From contig NZ_CP014213.1 of NCBI RefSeq assembly GCF_003268005.1, positions 248,001 to 312,000 on the forward strand: DNA of 64,000 nucleotides, given 5' to 3'. Below are positions 42,710 to 53,308 of this stretch, one piece after another. Origin of the DNA: Methanosphaera sp. BMS. GTDB lineage: Archaea; Methanobacteriota; Methanobacteria; Methanobacteriales; Methanobacteriaceae. The stretch's first letter is position 1. Each line of letters begins with the position of its first letter. The position numbers and the translations under genes were made by a program. The notes beneath the pieces were generated by a model. That model made no database searches. It was not told the origin of the DNA and saw only the letters and a list, made by a program, of their open reading frames with translations.

Positions 42710-45157
42710 TTAAGTCTCTCCACCATTATAATCATATGGTTCATACATTTTGACCCATTCTTTAGCTATTGGATTATATCTATATCCATCATACCATAAC
42801 GATTTTTCTTCATCAGTTTTTTTACGGTATGTCGCGGTTACTTTTAATGGAGTATAACCGGATATCAATTCATGTGATAAGTATTCTTCTGAAAAATCTG
42901 TAAACTCTCTTGCGATTATATTTCCATTAGAATTCTTGAAATAGAACGTCGCATTTAACAGTAGATTCTGTGCTTGACCATCTATGCCCATATAGATGTC
43001 CTCAACATATACATATGCTCCTTGTGGCCATTGCCAGTCTGGTCTATATTCATAAAATGATCCGAATCTATCAGTATAAACAAGTATTTCATCAGATTTA
43101 TCTTTATAGAAGTTTAATGTTAGGTTATATGTCTTCATTACAGTAAATGTATTTGAATTGGTACTTGTCAGATAGTTTTCATTTCCGGTTACAGTTGCTT
43201 CGACAGTATTTGTTCCGACTTTGGTGGTTTTATAGTTGAAAGTGTAATAACCATATTTATCTGTTTTTAAGTTGAATCGTTCGTTATTTATTTTGATTGT
43301 AATGTTGGCGTTTGCTATCATATTGTTTCTATCATTCATAACTCCACCGGATACTGTAATATATTCTCCTAATGATATGATATCTGGGAATGAATCTATA
43401 AATACAGATGATTCTCTCTTAAATACAGTGAATGTTTTTGATTTACTCACAGGGTTGTAGTATTCTGTTCCATTAAATTTGACTGTTATGTTGTTTTGTC
43501 CTGCCTTTTTTGTACAATAGATGTAGTGAAACTCTCCATATTCATCTGTTCGTGTGTAGTATGTTTCACCGTTGATGTTTAATATAACTCTAGTTAGTTT
43601 AAGTCTATTGTTGTCTTTATCTCCTAGATATCCATCAATTTCAGTATTTTCATCATAGTTTACATTCTTTACGGTATAATCTATTGTTGTAGGCATGTGT
43701 ATAACCGTGAATGTTGTTTTATTGCTTGTTTGAAGGTAATTGCTGTCTCCATCAAACGTTACTGTAATGCTATTGGTTGCTACTTTGTTTGTCTTATTTG
43801 AATATTTGAAATTTCCTTGGTTATCCGTATTGATTTTAATTGTTGCTCCGTTGAAGTTAACCGTGAGTGTTTTGTTGTTTAACACTTCATTTGATTTGCC
43901 TATAATTTTACCTGTAAGAGTTACATTCTTATTAAATTCTACTTTATCTATGGAATCCAGTTTTATCTGTGTGTCTTGTTTTATTATGTTGAATCTATTT
44001 GTGGTATTTCTACCGCTTTTGTATGCTAGTCTGTCCTGTGTTACAACTTCAAGTGTGTTGTATTTGTCCTGTAATGGTAATGGGGTATTTTTTATGTTTA
44101 GTTTTCCATTTGTCGAGTAGTAGTACATTGCTTGTGTTCCATTTTTTAGGCTTACTCCATTTATTTTAATTATGCACTTGTTTGGCCCTGATACATAGTT
44201 TCCAAGGTAATCCCTGATTGATGTGTTAAGGGAGAGTTGATGTTTTTTGTTGTCGATTGTCACGTTGTCTATCGTGATTGTTATTGGTGATCTTTCAACC
44301 TGGAATGTACTGGTGTTTCTTATGTTTTCCTGATAGTTTTTATTGTAGAATCCAGCGAGTATAGTATGATTTTTAGGTGTTAATGTCTGTGCATCTGTTA
44401 CTCCTGATAATCCAAGTGGTATTGTGTAATTTGTTATGGCTACTCCATTGGTGACTTTTGTTTTCAGTACTTCGCCCGTGGAGTTTTTAAGCGTTAATCC
44501 GTTTACTTTAAAGTATACGTATTCGTCCTCGAATGGGATTAGCTTTGTAGTTTTTTGATTGTTTGTAATGTCATAGATCTGTGCCTTAAGCGTTAGCTTT
44601 TGTCCCTGTTTTATTGTCTTTACATTGCTTGATACGATTATGGATGCATCTCTTTGCTTGATTTGTACTTTGGCTGTGTTGCTGCGTGAAGAATCATATG
44701 TATTTGTACCTGAGTATACTGCCGTTAGGTTCTGTGCATATCTCATACTTAGGTCTGCTGTTACGTTGACTGTTGCTAAGCCCTTTATCACATTTACCTT
44801 GAGTGGATTATCGGAGCCAGTTAACTTTTTATTGTCTTTAAGTGTTAATCCGTTTAATTTAAACAGTACATATCCCTCGTTGACTTTTTTGTTATTTGAA
44901 TCATATACCTTTGCATTTAATTCAAGTGTTTCACCTATTGTACCATTGTTTTTTGTTACTGTTGTTTTTGTAGGAGTTTTTATCTCTTCTTTTTTATTAG
45001 TTTTATATTCCTTTGTCATATCGTGTTCTAAATGATTATCAGCGTCTTTTATGACTTCTGATGTTGGGATATCATTGGATATTTCACTGGCATATGAAAT
45101 GCCTGTTAATATGACTATTAGTATTGTAAATAGGAATATTTTGTGAATAATTTTCAT
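42710..45157 (-). CDS. Secreted Ig-repeat surface protein with relocated Ig module
   Basis: The protein has 815 residues. Signal peptide (KIFLFTILIVILTGISYASE), short spacer, then from about residue 60 to 390 the module that forms the C-terminus of the 20272 and 48101 ALPs (TTVTKNNGTIGETLELNAKV ... VTQDRLAYKSGRNTT). There is no beta-helix. Three Ig-like repeats of about 90 residues follow, with the motif NITVKFNGTEYYNPVSKSKT. The C-terminal domain of about 130 residues is new to this window and rich in Tyr and Trp (YRPDWQWPQGAYVYVEDIYM). No membrane anchor. SD AGGTGGTGA is near the start. A surface role is inferred from architecture. Confidence 0.85.
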   Translation of the reverse strand: MKIIHKIFLFTILIVILTGISYASEISNDIPTSEVIKDADNHLEHDMTKEYKTNKKEEIKTPTKTTVTKNNGTIGETLELNAKVYDSNNKKVNEGYVLFKLNGLTLKDNKKLTGSDNPLKVNVIKGLATVNVTADLSMRYAQNLTAVYSGTNTYDSSRSNTAKVQIKQRDASIIVSSNVKTIKQGQKLTLKAQIYDITNNQKTTKLIPFEDEYVYFKVNGLTLKNSTGEVLKTKVTNGVAITNYTIPLGLSGVTDAQTLTPKNHTILAGFYNKNYQENIRNTSTFQVERSPITITIDNVTIDNKKHQLSLNTSIRDYLGNYVSGPNKCIIKINGVSLKNGTQAMYYYSTNGKLNIKNTPLPLQDKYNTLEVVTQDRLAYKSGRNTTNRFNIIKQDTQIKLDSIDKVEFNKNVTLTGKIIGKSNEVLNNKTLTVNFNGATIKINTDNQGNFKYSNKTNKVATNSITVTFDGDSNYLQTSNKTTFTVIHMPTTIDYTVKNVNYDENTEIDGYLGDKDNNRLKLTRVILNINGETYYTRTDEYGEFHYIYCTKKAGQNNITVKFNGTEYYNPVSKSKTFTVFKRESSVFIDSFPDIISLGEYITVSGGVMNDRNNMIANANITIKINNERFNLKTDKYGYYTFNYKTTKVGTNTVEATVTGNENYLTSTNSNTFTVMKTYNLTLNFYKDKSDEILVYTDRFGSFYEYRPDWQWPQGAYVYVEDIYMGIDGQAQNLLLNATFYFKNSNGNIIAREFTDFSEEYLSHELISGYTPLKVTATYRKKTDEEKSLWYDGYRYNPIAKEWVKMYEPYDYNGGET

Positions 45158-45509
45158 TTTGATTTTTCACCACCTCTTTTTCTTGTATAAATTATATATG
45201 CATAGCTTATATTTATATTGATGTTACAATCTTATTTTTCTTTATTATTCTTTATTTTGGATTTTTATTTAAATCCATTGGATTAAAACATGAGTTTTTT
45301 TTCATGGGATAAATTTAAAGTATATGTCTTTTGTCACGTATTAAGCTTTTTTATCTAAGAACTTTCGTTATTGTTGTTATTTTGCTTCTATGATATTTTA
45401 TTATATGTTATATTGGTTATTTAACTGTATACTCTAATTTAATTGATATATGATTCTATATTGGATTGAAAACTGCTCTAAAAATGCATGTCTGTCTAGG
45501 AGTATATGA
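45158..45509. other. Intergenic, no gene seen
   Basis: It contains the promoter region of the 42710-45157 gene. No other support for features. Confidence 0.4.
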
Positions 45510-46064
45510 TTTATCTATGCCGCTGATAAAGGAGCAGCACTATACTCTAATGGTAAGTTTTTCAGATACTCAAACAACATATTCACAAATAACCAGGCAA
45601 AAACAGGCCAAAGCGTATGTGTCGAAGGACCATATTACAGTTTATTCAGTGGATGGGACAATAACACCTATGAAAACAATTCATATTTAGACTATGGTGG
45701 AAATGCAGATTATACAATAAAACCTCATATTATAAGAGGTATGATAAAAATAGTTTCAATAAATCCTATCAAAAGTCCAAATAAAAAAACCATAATAACA
45801 AGCAACAACAAAGAAATACCAATAACAAACAACCAACTAACCCTTGGAGTACTAAACCAGATATTCAACCAAAACTTCACAAATGGACACCTACTTGTCT
45901 ACATTGATGGAAAACTAGTCTTCAACGCTACAACAACAGACGACCTATCACAACTAATCTACAACCTACTTGATTTGTTAAGTGGAAATCATGAAATCAA
46001 GGTAGAATTCACTGATAATGAAAATCAGACAAACACTTTCAAGGAAAATATTAATATAGAATAA
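45510..46064 (+). pseudogene. 5'-truncated adhesin-like protein remnant
   Basis: One frame is open from the TGA at 45507 to the stop at 46064 without a usable start. It begins in the middle of a beta-helix turn (IYAADKGAALYSNGKFFRYS) and continues through NNIFTNNQAKTGQSVCVEGP to an Ig-like end (VLNQIFNQNFTNGHLLVYID ... LSGNHEIKVEFTDNENQTNT). An internal ATG at 45741 could give a 107-residue peptide, but without signal peptide. It is best read as the C-terminal end of a lost ALP gene. The frame is intact, so truncation may be recent. Confidence 0.7.
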
Positions 46065-46555
46065 TAATTCTTTTATTAATTCATTCCCCTCTTTTTTTTG
46101 ATTTTTAATAGTGTGTGAGGCAATTATGAGAGTTTAACATAATCATCCCGATTATCCACAGAAAATTTTATTATTATCTTTCTAATTTTTAATTTAAATC
46201 TATTAATATTTTATATTATCTTTTTATTTATCTTCTTGTATTTAATTATCATTTTTTTTAATATAATAGAGTGTTCGAAATTCAATCCAACAAACAAAAC
46301 TTTATTTCCAGTATAAGTAAAAATTTTGACTTGTTTTTTTTAATTTAAATGCTATTTTTCACTAAATATTAAGGTGTATAATTGTCATATAGTTTCTTAG
46401 TATTTGTAACTATCTTTGTATATATTGTTATTATCCTCATAACAGTACTTTTTATTTTTTGTTATTATTATTTTAATATAATTTTTTTTAATAATAATTT
46501 TTAAATAGTTGGAATTATATAATATAAGTAATTAAAGTATAGGTGGGTATGTGTT
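46065..46555. other. Intergenic region with T-tract terminator
   Basis: T residues at 46092-46099 probably end the ALP remnant transcript. The right end contains the vapBC promoter (AT-rich, near 46500). Nothing else recognised. Confidence 0.4.
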
Positions 46556-46786
46556 ATGGTAATGACAAAAATAAGTAAAGGTTATAAAATAACTATTCCA
46601 CGTGTTATTCGTCGTGAATTAAACATTAGTGAAGTTGATAACATTGAATGGAAAATTAATGAAAATATGAATATTGAATTAATTCCACATAAAAAGAAGT
46701 CAATGATGGATTTAATAGGGATAATAAGTGATGAAGAGTTGGATGCTGTAGAATCCTGTGAAAAAGCATCAAAAGGAGAATTATAA
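46556..46786 (+). CDS. vapB: VapB-like AbrB/MazE-fold antitoxin
   Basis: The protein has 76 residues. The N-terminal swapped-hairpin AbrB domain is clear (MTKISKGYKITIPRVIRREL, then SEVDNIEWKINENMNIELIP). The acidic C-terminal tail (GIISDEELDAVESCEKASKG) would wrap the toxin. It neutralises the VapC nuclease encoded three bases downstream and represses the operon, the usual role. SD GGTGGG lies upstream. Confidence 0.9.
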   Translation: MVMTKISKGYKITIPRVIRRELNISEVDNIEWKINENMNIELIPHKKKSMMDLIGIISDEELDAVESCEKASKGEL

Positions 46787-46789
46787 CAA

Positions 46790-47179
46790 ATGATACTGGT
46801 TGATAGCAATTATATGATAGCTTTAATGAATAATAAAGAAAAAAATCATAAAAGGGCAGTAGAATTAGCATCCAGAGTAGATAACGATGAAAAAGTAATG
46901 CCAATATTAATGTTGTCTGAAGCTGTAACAAGTATAGGAAGTCGAAAAAAAGGTAAAGAAGCTAAATTATTATATGATACATTGATTGATAATTTTGAAA
47001 TATATTTTCCAACATTTAATGAAATAAATACTGCAATGCAGTGTGTACTTAAATATGATGGTACATTAGCTTTAGCCGACTGTTTAGCTATACTTATTAT
47101 GAAAAAAAGAGGAATAACTGAAATAGTTTCATTTGATGATGATTTTGATAAAGTAGAAGGAATTGTACGAATTCATTAA
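46790..47179 (+). CDS. vapC: VapC-like PIN-domain toxin ribonuclease
   Basis: The protein has 129 residues. The PIN acidic residues are in place: D5 (ILVDSNY), E44 (MLSEAVTS), D97 (LALADCLA) and D116-D118 (VSFDDDFDK). PIN toxins cleave tRNA or rRNA when freed from the antitoxin. AAGGAG of its SD lies inside the antitoxin gene end, so the two are coupled. A decayed IS630 transposase follows directly downstream. Confidence 0.92.
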   Translation: MILVDSNYMIALMNNKEKNHKRAVELASRVDNDEKVMPILMLSEAVTSIGSRKKGKEAKLLYDTLIDNFEIYFPTFNEINTAMQCVLKYDGTLALADCLAILIMKKRGITEIVSFDDDFDKVEGIVRIH

Positions 47180-47239
47180 CAGATCCTTTCTCTTTCTTAT
47201 GCAACAAGTATTGTCTTTAATTTCGTTCTCATTTAATTC

Positions 47240-47580
47240 TTATTTAATTAGTCTCCATACTTGTTCAATTGGATTTAAATGTGGTGAACGGATGGATAAA
47301 AAAGTTAAATCAATATTTAATATTTTTGCAATTCTTGCTATGAATTTGGATTTATGTGGTTTAAAATTATCTAAAACTAATTTTTATGGTTTTTTAAGCT
47401 TTTAATTTCTTTTGATTTTTAAATTCATGTAATAGCAGTTCTATTATTTGTCCATCTTTGTTTCTTCTTTTAGTTATATTGCTCAACAGTTGGTTTTTAC
47501 AGTTTTTTCTAATTTTATCTGCTAATTTGTCGGTAGTATCATTTTTGTTGTAACGTTTAATACATTGATTTTAGTTTTTC
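47240..47580 (-). pseudogene. Decayed IS630-family DDE transposase
   Basis: On the minus strand one frame reads LVLDNFKPHKSKFIARIAKI, then NIDLTFLSIRSPHLNPIEQV and WRLIK before a stop at 47240. This is the last part of an IS630 DDE domain: the second Asp in LDNxxxH and the Glu in LNPIEQVW. The upstream part (DKIRKNCKNQLLSNITKRRN ...) is in another frame, with several stops between, so the gene is dead. The N-terminal HTH is gone. No terminal repeats could be assigned. Confidence 0.75.
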
Positions 47581-47689
47581 CTGCCGTATCTAATAATATC
47601 TTAAAAGAAGTAATAAAATTTATCATTTTAGTTTGCTAATATACTATAATTTAATATTTTTTTGGATAGATTTGCATGTTCTCTATCCT

Positions 47690-47946
47690 TTTTGCTATTT
47701 ACAGTTTTTTGTGGGAACGTTTTGGTTTTGTGGGTTCAAAATAGGATATATGTTTGTGGGAACAATACTGATTTGTATGTACAAAATATTTAAATGTGTT
47801 CTTCTAACTGTTATATGCCTGTATATGTGTTAAATATTTATTCAGATACTCCTGATGATTTTACTGTTTACAATACAATATCACCCAGTATATACTATCT
47901 TATCGACACTACTAAAGATATTAAAAATACGTATCCTGGAAACTAA
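47690..47946 (+). pseudogene. Possible remnants of a surface-protein gene
   Basis: Fragments in plus frames read VCGNNTDLYVQNI and NIYSDTPDDFTVYNTISPSI, followed by YYLIDTTKDIKNTYPGN and a stop. Composition is that of the extracellular proteins in this window, but no start and no continuous frame remain. Weak evidence. Confidence 0.25.
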
Positions 47947-48100
47947 AAGAACAAGCAAATAATAAGACAATAATTATTTCAATTAAAATGATGAACAAAC
48001 AATTAATTATGGAATAAGTATCATAAACAAGATATGATATATTTAGGAGTGTTTCACATTATCAGAATACCAAAAAAAGGGTAAAAAATGGGGGGATAAG

Positions 48101-50815
48101 TTAATTTGCCACTCTGATAGTAGTGGTAGTGTTACGCTGGCTTTTATATGCCAGTCTGTCCTGTGTTACTATCTCGATTGTCTTATAGTTATTGTATGCA
48201 GGTATGTCAATGTTGTTAATCTTCAGGATACCATTGGTTGAATAGAAATATAATGGCTGAGTAGCATTTTTAAGGCTTACACCATTTATTTTAACCACGC
48301 ACTTGTTGGGACCTGCCACAATGTTGCCTAGATAATCCTTGATGGTAGCAGTAAGTGACAGTTTGTGTGTCTTGTTGTTTACCGTGGCATTTGCTATCGT
48401 TATGGTGATATTTGACCTTTCAACCTGGAAAGTGGATGTGTTTCTTATGTCCTCGACATAATTCTTGTTGTAGAAACCTGCCAGTATGCTATGATTCTTA
48501 GGTGTCATGGTCTTGCCGTCGGTTACACCGGATAATCCAAGCGGTACAATGTAGTTTAAAGTTGCAACGCCATTTACTATTTTTGCCTTAAGCATGTTGC
48601 CTTTGGAGTCCTTTAATGTGATACCGTTTACCTTGAAGTAGACGAATTCATCCGCATATTTGACGATATTGGTACTTCGTGTACCGCCGGTTGTGTCATA
48701 AATCTGTGCTTTAAGTATTAATGTCTGTCCCTGCTTTATAGTTTTAACGTTACTTGATACTACTATCATGGCAGTTCTTGGCTTAATCTGTGCTTTTGCC
48801 TGACCGCTATCGGATTTGGCATAAAGTGTTGATCCGACATAGCTGGCTGTTATCTGTGAGATACTTTTCATGCTTATATCGGCTGTTATAGTGGTTGTAG
48901 CAACCCCATTTGACACGTATACCTTAAGCGGATTGTTTGAACCGGTAAGCTTGCCGTTATCTTTGATTGTAACGCCGTTTAGCTTGAAGATTACATTACC
49001 ACCCTCAACGTTGGTGTTGGCATTGTCCTTCACGGTCGCCTTAAGGGTAATCCTGTCACCTATAAATCCGCTTACCGCTTGAACTGTTGTGGTCGTACTT
49101 ACAGCTTTAAGGCTATCTTCAAATCTGTTGTTTGTAATTACACCATTGTTTCCGTTATTTTCTATCGTGGATGGATACCTGGTTCCATAGTAGTTGACGT
49201 TACCGCTTGAGGTTACGCCTCTGCCATAGTTGTTGACGTTGTAACCTACATCACTGGATGGGTTGGCCGTGAAGTTATTGTATCTGATTTTGAAATTGTT
49301 GCCGTCATTGTATATTGCCGAACCGCTTTCTGCCCTGTTTTTAATGAATTTATTATAGCATACATCAACTGATGAACTGTTGATATATATTGCTCCTCCA
49401 ATGTTTGCAAGGTTATTGTTGAATGTGTTAAGTCTTATGGTGGTATTTTTGGCATTTTCTATTGATATTGCTCCTCCATATCCATCATATTCATTGGCAT
49501 TGTTTGACTCGAATACGTTGCTTGAGATGACCGTGTTTGCACTGTTATACAGGCATATTGCACCACCCTTGTATGCTCCGAGGCTCTTTTTAAACAGGTT
49601 GTTTGTAGCTGTCAGGCTTCCTTCGCTTTGAATTATTCCACCCCAGCCGAGCACTTCATTATTGTACGTTTTGGAATTGACGATTGTCAGGGTACCCTTG
49701 TTGTATATTATGGCGTCTCCACATGCATTATCTGTTATTGAACAGTTGTTTATGGTTGTCTTGTAATTGTTTGCTATCAGTGAATCTTCAAAGAATTTGT
49801 TGTTGGTTATCAATGAATTTGCAATGGATAGTTCTGCTTGATTGGCCCTGTTATAAATTATAATTCCATGGCCTTCGGCGTAGTTGTTGTTGAATTCACA
49901 GTTGTTGATGGTGGCCTTCTGCAGGTTAAGTATTGCCGCACTGGCGCGTGCTTCATTGTTTTTAAATATTGTATCTGTTACTGTTAATTCCTTCTGATTG
50001 TATATTGCCCCACTATCTGTTGCCGTGTTATCGGTTATTTTTGAATTCCTGACTATCAGGGTTCCGATGTTGTAGATTGCACTGCCGTTTTTTGCATTGT
50101 TGGATTGGAAGTTACTGTTTGACACGGTTAATGTCTGTCTGTTGTATAATGCAGATCCTGTGTTTCCCTTGATGTTTATAAAGCTACAGTTGTCTACAAT
50201 CATGTTTTGATAGTTGTTTATTATTGCATAATAATCGCCCGTGTATTTGATTACGTTTGAGTTTTTAAACACACAGTTTTTGATACTTAGATTTCCATGG
50301 TTTGAAATGATTGATTTGACGCTCATCCTGTCAAAGGTTATATCAGAGAAGGTTACTCTATGTCCGTTTGCTACTTGGAATACGTGGCTGTCATCCATTG
50401 CCTTTGATTCTCTTGTAAGAACGGTCTTATCATTTGATGTGATGGTAATGTTCTTGTAGAATATGTCCTGTGTTGTTGCTGCAAGAACATACTTATCTCC
50501 GGATAGGACGATCTTGTCATTATCCGCTGATACGCTTATGGCCTTCTGGAGTGAACGGTATGGCTTGTCGCTTGTACCAAGTCCGGTCGTGTCATTACCT
50601 GTCCTCTGGTTTACTATTATCTCCTTGTTTTGTGCTTGTTTAATGCTCTTATCATCCTTTACTATTGGGTTATGATTTGCTACTTCACTACTGTCCGTAC
50701 TGTCTACGGGACTTGTATCGTCACTAATTGCTGTGCTGTTGTCAGTAGCACTTACAACTCCCATTATAAATACGAGCAATAATAGAAGTAATGTTATCTT
50801 ATTAACATTCCTCAT
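48101..50815 (-). CDS. Large secreted adhesin-like protein with C-terminal Ig module
   Basis: The protein has 904 residues. Signal peptide (ITLLLLLLVFIMGVVSATD), spacer, then a DUF1565-like opening (NDTTGLGTSDKPYRSLQKAI) and beta-helix turns (about 85-565; GSAIYN, GGAICLYN, GGAIYI). The last 330 residues are the conserved Ig module (TTTVQAVSGFIGDRITLKAT ... VTQDRLAYKSQRNTT), very close to the C-terminus of the 20272 protein. No membrane helix follows. SD GGAGG supports the start. The codons of this gene look less AT-rich than those of its paralogues (many C-ending codons in the Ig part). Confidence 0.9.
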   Translation of the reverse strand: MRNVNKITLLLLLLVFIMGVVSATDNSTAISDDTSPVDSTDSSEVANHNPIVKDDKSIKQAQNKEIIVNQRTGNDTTGLGTSDKPYRSLQKAISVSADNDKIVLSGDKYVLAATTQDIFYKNITITSNDKTVLTRESKAMDDSHVFQVANGHRVTFSDITFDRMSVKSIISNHGNLSIKNCVFKNSNVIKYTGDYYAIINNYQNMIVDNCSFINIKGNTGSALYNRQTLTVSNSNFQSNNAKNGSAIYNIGTLIVRNSKITDNTATDSGAIYNQKELTVTDTIFKNNEARASAAILNLQKATINNCEFNNNYAEGHGIIIYNRANQAELSIANSLITNNKFFEDSLIANNYKTTINNCSITDNACGDAIIYNKGTLTIVNSKTYNNEVLGWGGIIQSEGSLTATNNLFKKSLGAYKGGAICLYNSANTVISSNVFESNNANEYDGYGGAISIENAKNTTIRLNTFNNNLANIGGAIYINSSSVDVCYNKFIKNRAESGSAIYNDGNNFKIRYNNFTANPSSDVGYNVNNYGRGVTSSGNVNYYGTRYPSTIENNGNNGVITNNRFEDSLKAVSTTTTVQAVSGFIGDRITLKATVKDNANTNVEGGNVIFKLNGVTIKDNGKLTGSNNPLKVYVSNGVATTTITADISMKSISQITASYVGSTLYAKSDSGQAKAQIKPRTAMIVVSSNVKTIKQGQTLILKAQIYDTTGGTRSTNIVKYADEFVYFKVNGITLKDSKGNMLKAKIVNGVATLNYIVPLGLSGVTDGKTMTPKNHSILAGFYNKNYVEDIRNTSTFQVERSNITITIANATVNNKTHKLSLTATIKDYLGNIVAGPNKCVVKINGVSLKNATQPLYFYSTNGILKINNIDIPAYNNYKTIEIVTQDRLAYKSQRNTTTTIRVAN

Positions 50816-51070
50816 TTTATACTTTCCTCCATTGTCTTTTTGTTATTATTGAAAGTATGATTATTATTATGTTCCTTTTGATATTAATTTTATACTATTT
50901 GATTAGGAAAATAAGGATTCCGTTTTTACATTATAATATTATTTACTAAAAAGAGTTTAATTCGTTTTTTAAGATTAAATATTAATCTACACGGCTTATG
51001 TTTTTAGAAGATTACATGTCGTGTAATGTAAAGTTAAATAATTTAAAAAAAGTAAAAATGATGGGGTTTA

Positions 51071-52681
51071 CTATCCATCTTCTGAAGGGACATCCTCATC
51101 TTCTGAAAGGTTATCCTCGTATGACTTGAACGGGTTGTCCTTGGTAGGATGCGTTTTTGCCTTTACGGTCAATCCCATTTCATCCTTCTCATATATAAGT
51201 TCCCTGAATACCGAAACCACTATCAGTGCCAGTATAATTGAAAATGGAAATGCCGTGATTATAAGTATGTTCTGAAGTGCATCCAGTCCACCATTTATAA
51301 GAAGTATCGTTGCAATACTTGCCAGTATCACTCCCCAAATAATCTTGGTCCTGTTTGATGCATTTTCATTTCCGTTCTCGGATAATATTGCCAGCACTAC
51401 CGTAGCCGAGTCAGCCGATGTTATAAAGTATATGATGACCAATATTATTGCTATAACCGATAATATAATGGATAACGGGTATTGGTTGAATACTCCAAAA
51501 AGCATCTGATCAACAGACATGCCGATGATTGGATTTCCGGGTGTTGCTATATCCATTGCCAGTGTTCCGAATACTGAAAACCATATGAATGAAAACAGTG
51601 AGGGTACCAGTAAGATATATGTTAGAAATTCCCTGATGGTTCTTCCCTTTGATATGTTTGCAATGAATACTCCTACAAACGGAGACCATGAAATCCACCA
51701 TGCCCAGTAATAAACCGTCCAGGTTTGGACCCAATCCTGTTGGGCTAAAGTACCTGATGCGGCAGTTCTGAAACTCAAACGGATAAAGTCATTCATGTAA
51801 GCACCAATGCTTTCAATAAAGAAATTTGCAATATCCAATGATGGACCTATTGATAGGGCAATCAACATCAGCAGAATAGCCAGTAGAATGTTTGTATTGG
51901 ATAAAATTTTAACTCCCCTGTTTATTCCCGAAACAGCCGATGATAAGAACAGGACTGTTGCTATTGCTATGATTATGATTTGGACATTAATTGACTGGAT
52001 TACTCCAAACAAATAATTCAATCCACTGTTAATTTGAACAGCACCCAAACCTAGTGATGTTGCAACACCCACAACGGTTGCAAATATGGTAAGGGCATCA
52101 ACTACGTAACCTAATTTTCCTTCAGTATACTTACCGAACAATGGCTTTAAAGTCGATGATATATTGGGAACTTCCTTTTTCCTGTATTTGAAGTATGCTA
52201 TGGCCAATGCAACCATACCATAGACTGCCCATGCGGAAATTCCATAATGGAAAAATGAATATTTCAATGCATCAAGCATTGCCTGCTGTGAATAAAGGCT
52301 TGCTTCAGGTGCACTTACCGCATAAAGGGATAATGGCTCGGTAGCTCCATAAAATACCAATCCTATACCCATACCTGCCGAAAACAGCATGGCTATCCAT
52401 GAAAATGTTGAATATTCCGGCTTTGAATCAGGATCTCCCAGCCGAATCTTACCCATAGGATGAAATATTACAACTATGCTTATTACCACACACAGGAATA
52501 CTACCATCAGATAAAACCATCCGAAGTGTATTCCCAGAAATTCCCTGATAAATGTGGTCGTTTGTCTGAAAGATTCTGGAAATGTCACTGCTAAAATCAT
52601 TATAAACAGGAACGGTATGACTGCCAGCCATAGAACCGGTTTATTAATGTTGTCTGTCTGTTTAATGTTACCCTCTCCCAT
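51071..52681 (-). CDS. BCCT-family betaine/carnitine/choline transporter
   Basis: The protein has 536 residues with about twelve membrane helices. The family signature is clear (TWTVYYWAWWISWSPFVGVF followed by IANISKGRTIREF), as are the glycine-rich AMLFSAGMGIGLVFYGATEP in TM3 and the Trp-rich aromatic box. These carriers import quaternary amines such as glycine betaine with Na+ or H+, or exchange them. In this organism the role could be osmoprotection or uptake of methylated amines. Acidic C-terminal tail. No SD precedes the ATG at 52681, and an AT-rich TATA-like stretch (TATAATATATAATA) lies within 30 bases, so a leaderless transcript is possible. Confidence 0.92.
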   Translation of the reverse strand: MGEGNIKQTDNINKPVLWLAVIPFLFIMILAVTFPESFRQTTTFIREFLGIHFGWFYLMVVFLCVVISIVVIFHPMGKIRLGDPDSKPEYSTFSWIAMLFSAGMGIGLVFYGATEPLSLYAVSAPEASLYSQQAMLDALKYSFFHYGISAWAVYGMVALAIAYFKYRKKEVPNISSTLKPLFGKYTEGKLGYVVDALTIFATVVGVATSLGLGAVQINSGLNYLFGVIQSINVQIIIIAIATVLFLSSAVSGINRGVKILSNTNILLAILLMLIALSIGPSLDIANFFIESIGAYMNDFIRLSFRTAASGTLAQQDWVQTWTVYYWAWWISWSPFVGVFIANISKGRTIREFLTYILLVPSLFSFIWFSVFGTLAMDIATPGNPIIGMSVDQMLFGVFNQYPLSIILSVIAIILVIIYFITSADSATVVLAILSENGNENASNRTKIIWGVILASIATILLINGGLDALQNILIITAFPFSIILALIVVSVFRELIYEKDEMGLTVKAKTHPTKDNPFKSYEDNLSEDEDVPSEDG

Positions 52682-53308
52682 TGGAATGTATTATATATTA
52701 TACACTGCCTTTTTTTTTAAGCATAAAACGTATTCGAATTGAAATAGTGATTAAAATTTATTACTTGATTATGAATAAACATATGAAATCACTATAAAAA
52801 TTGGAAAATATTCATAGTGTCTTCTATAATAGTCTATTTGAATAACATCTAATAAATAGTCTATGATAATTGATTTAATCTAAAACGTCGTCTACATTCT
52901 TTTTATGTAAAAAAAAATGGATGTGTGAAGAGTTTTTTTAATGAATGGATATATATCTTTAACGGGCTTGTCATATATGATGAAAACTGAATCCATATAT
53001 GCAGATATTTTTTAAAAAATTTTAACTATTCCTATAATTCAAAGTATTTCTTCAATGGCATTATTGAAGAGTTATGTTGAAAAACAATAATATTTTTTGA
53101 AATCCCTGTTTTTTCAAACATTAACTTATTTGTTATTCATTTATTTGCTTTTGAAAAAGATGATATATAAATTGGATAAATGATTTCATTTCAAATGTTT
53201 GGATTGTTTTTAAGAAAAATAATGTGAGTGTTGAATAAACATTTTGTTTGAGAAATTCTTACCTATAACTAGATTTGGGGGGTAAGGTAGAAGGATTTAA
53301 TCATCCTC
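52682..53308. other. Intergenic, no gene seen
   Basis: There is no convincing ORF or RNA across 620 bp. At 53283-53305 a hairpin (AAGGATTTAATCATCC-type) just after the stop of the 53309 gene repeats the pattern found after the 3374 gene. Confidence 0.4.

Noticed and set aside
47163-47405. 80-codon plus-strand ORF after vapC
   Set aside because: The opposite strand encodes recognisable IS630 transposase fragments (SPHLNPIEQVWRLIK); this ORF is their shadow.
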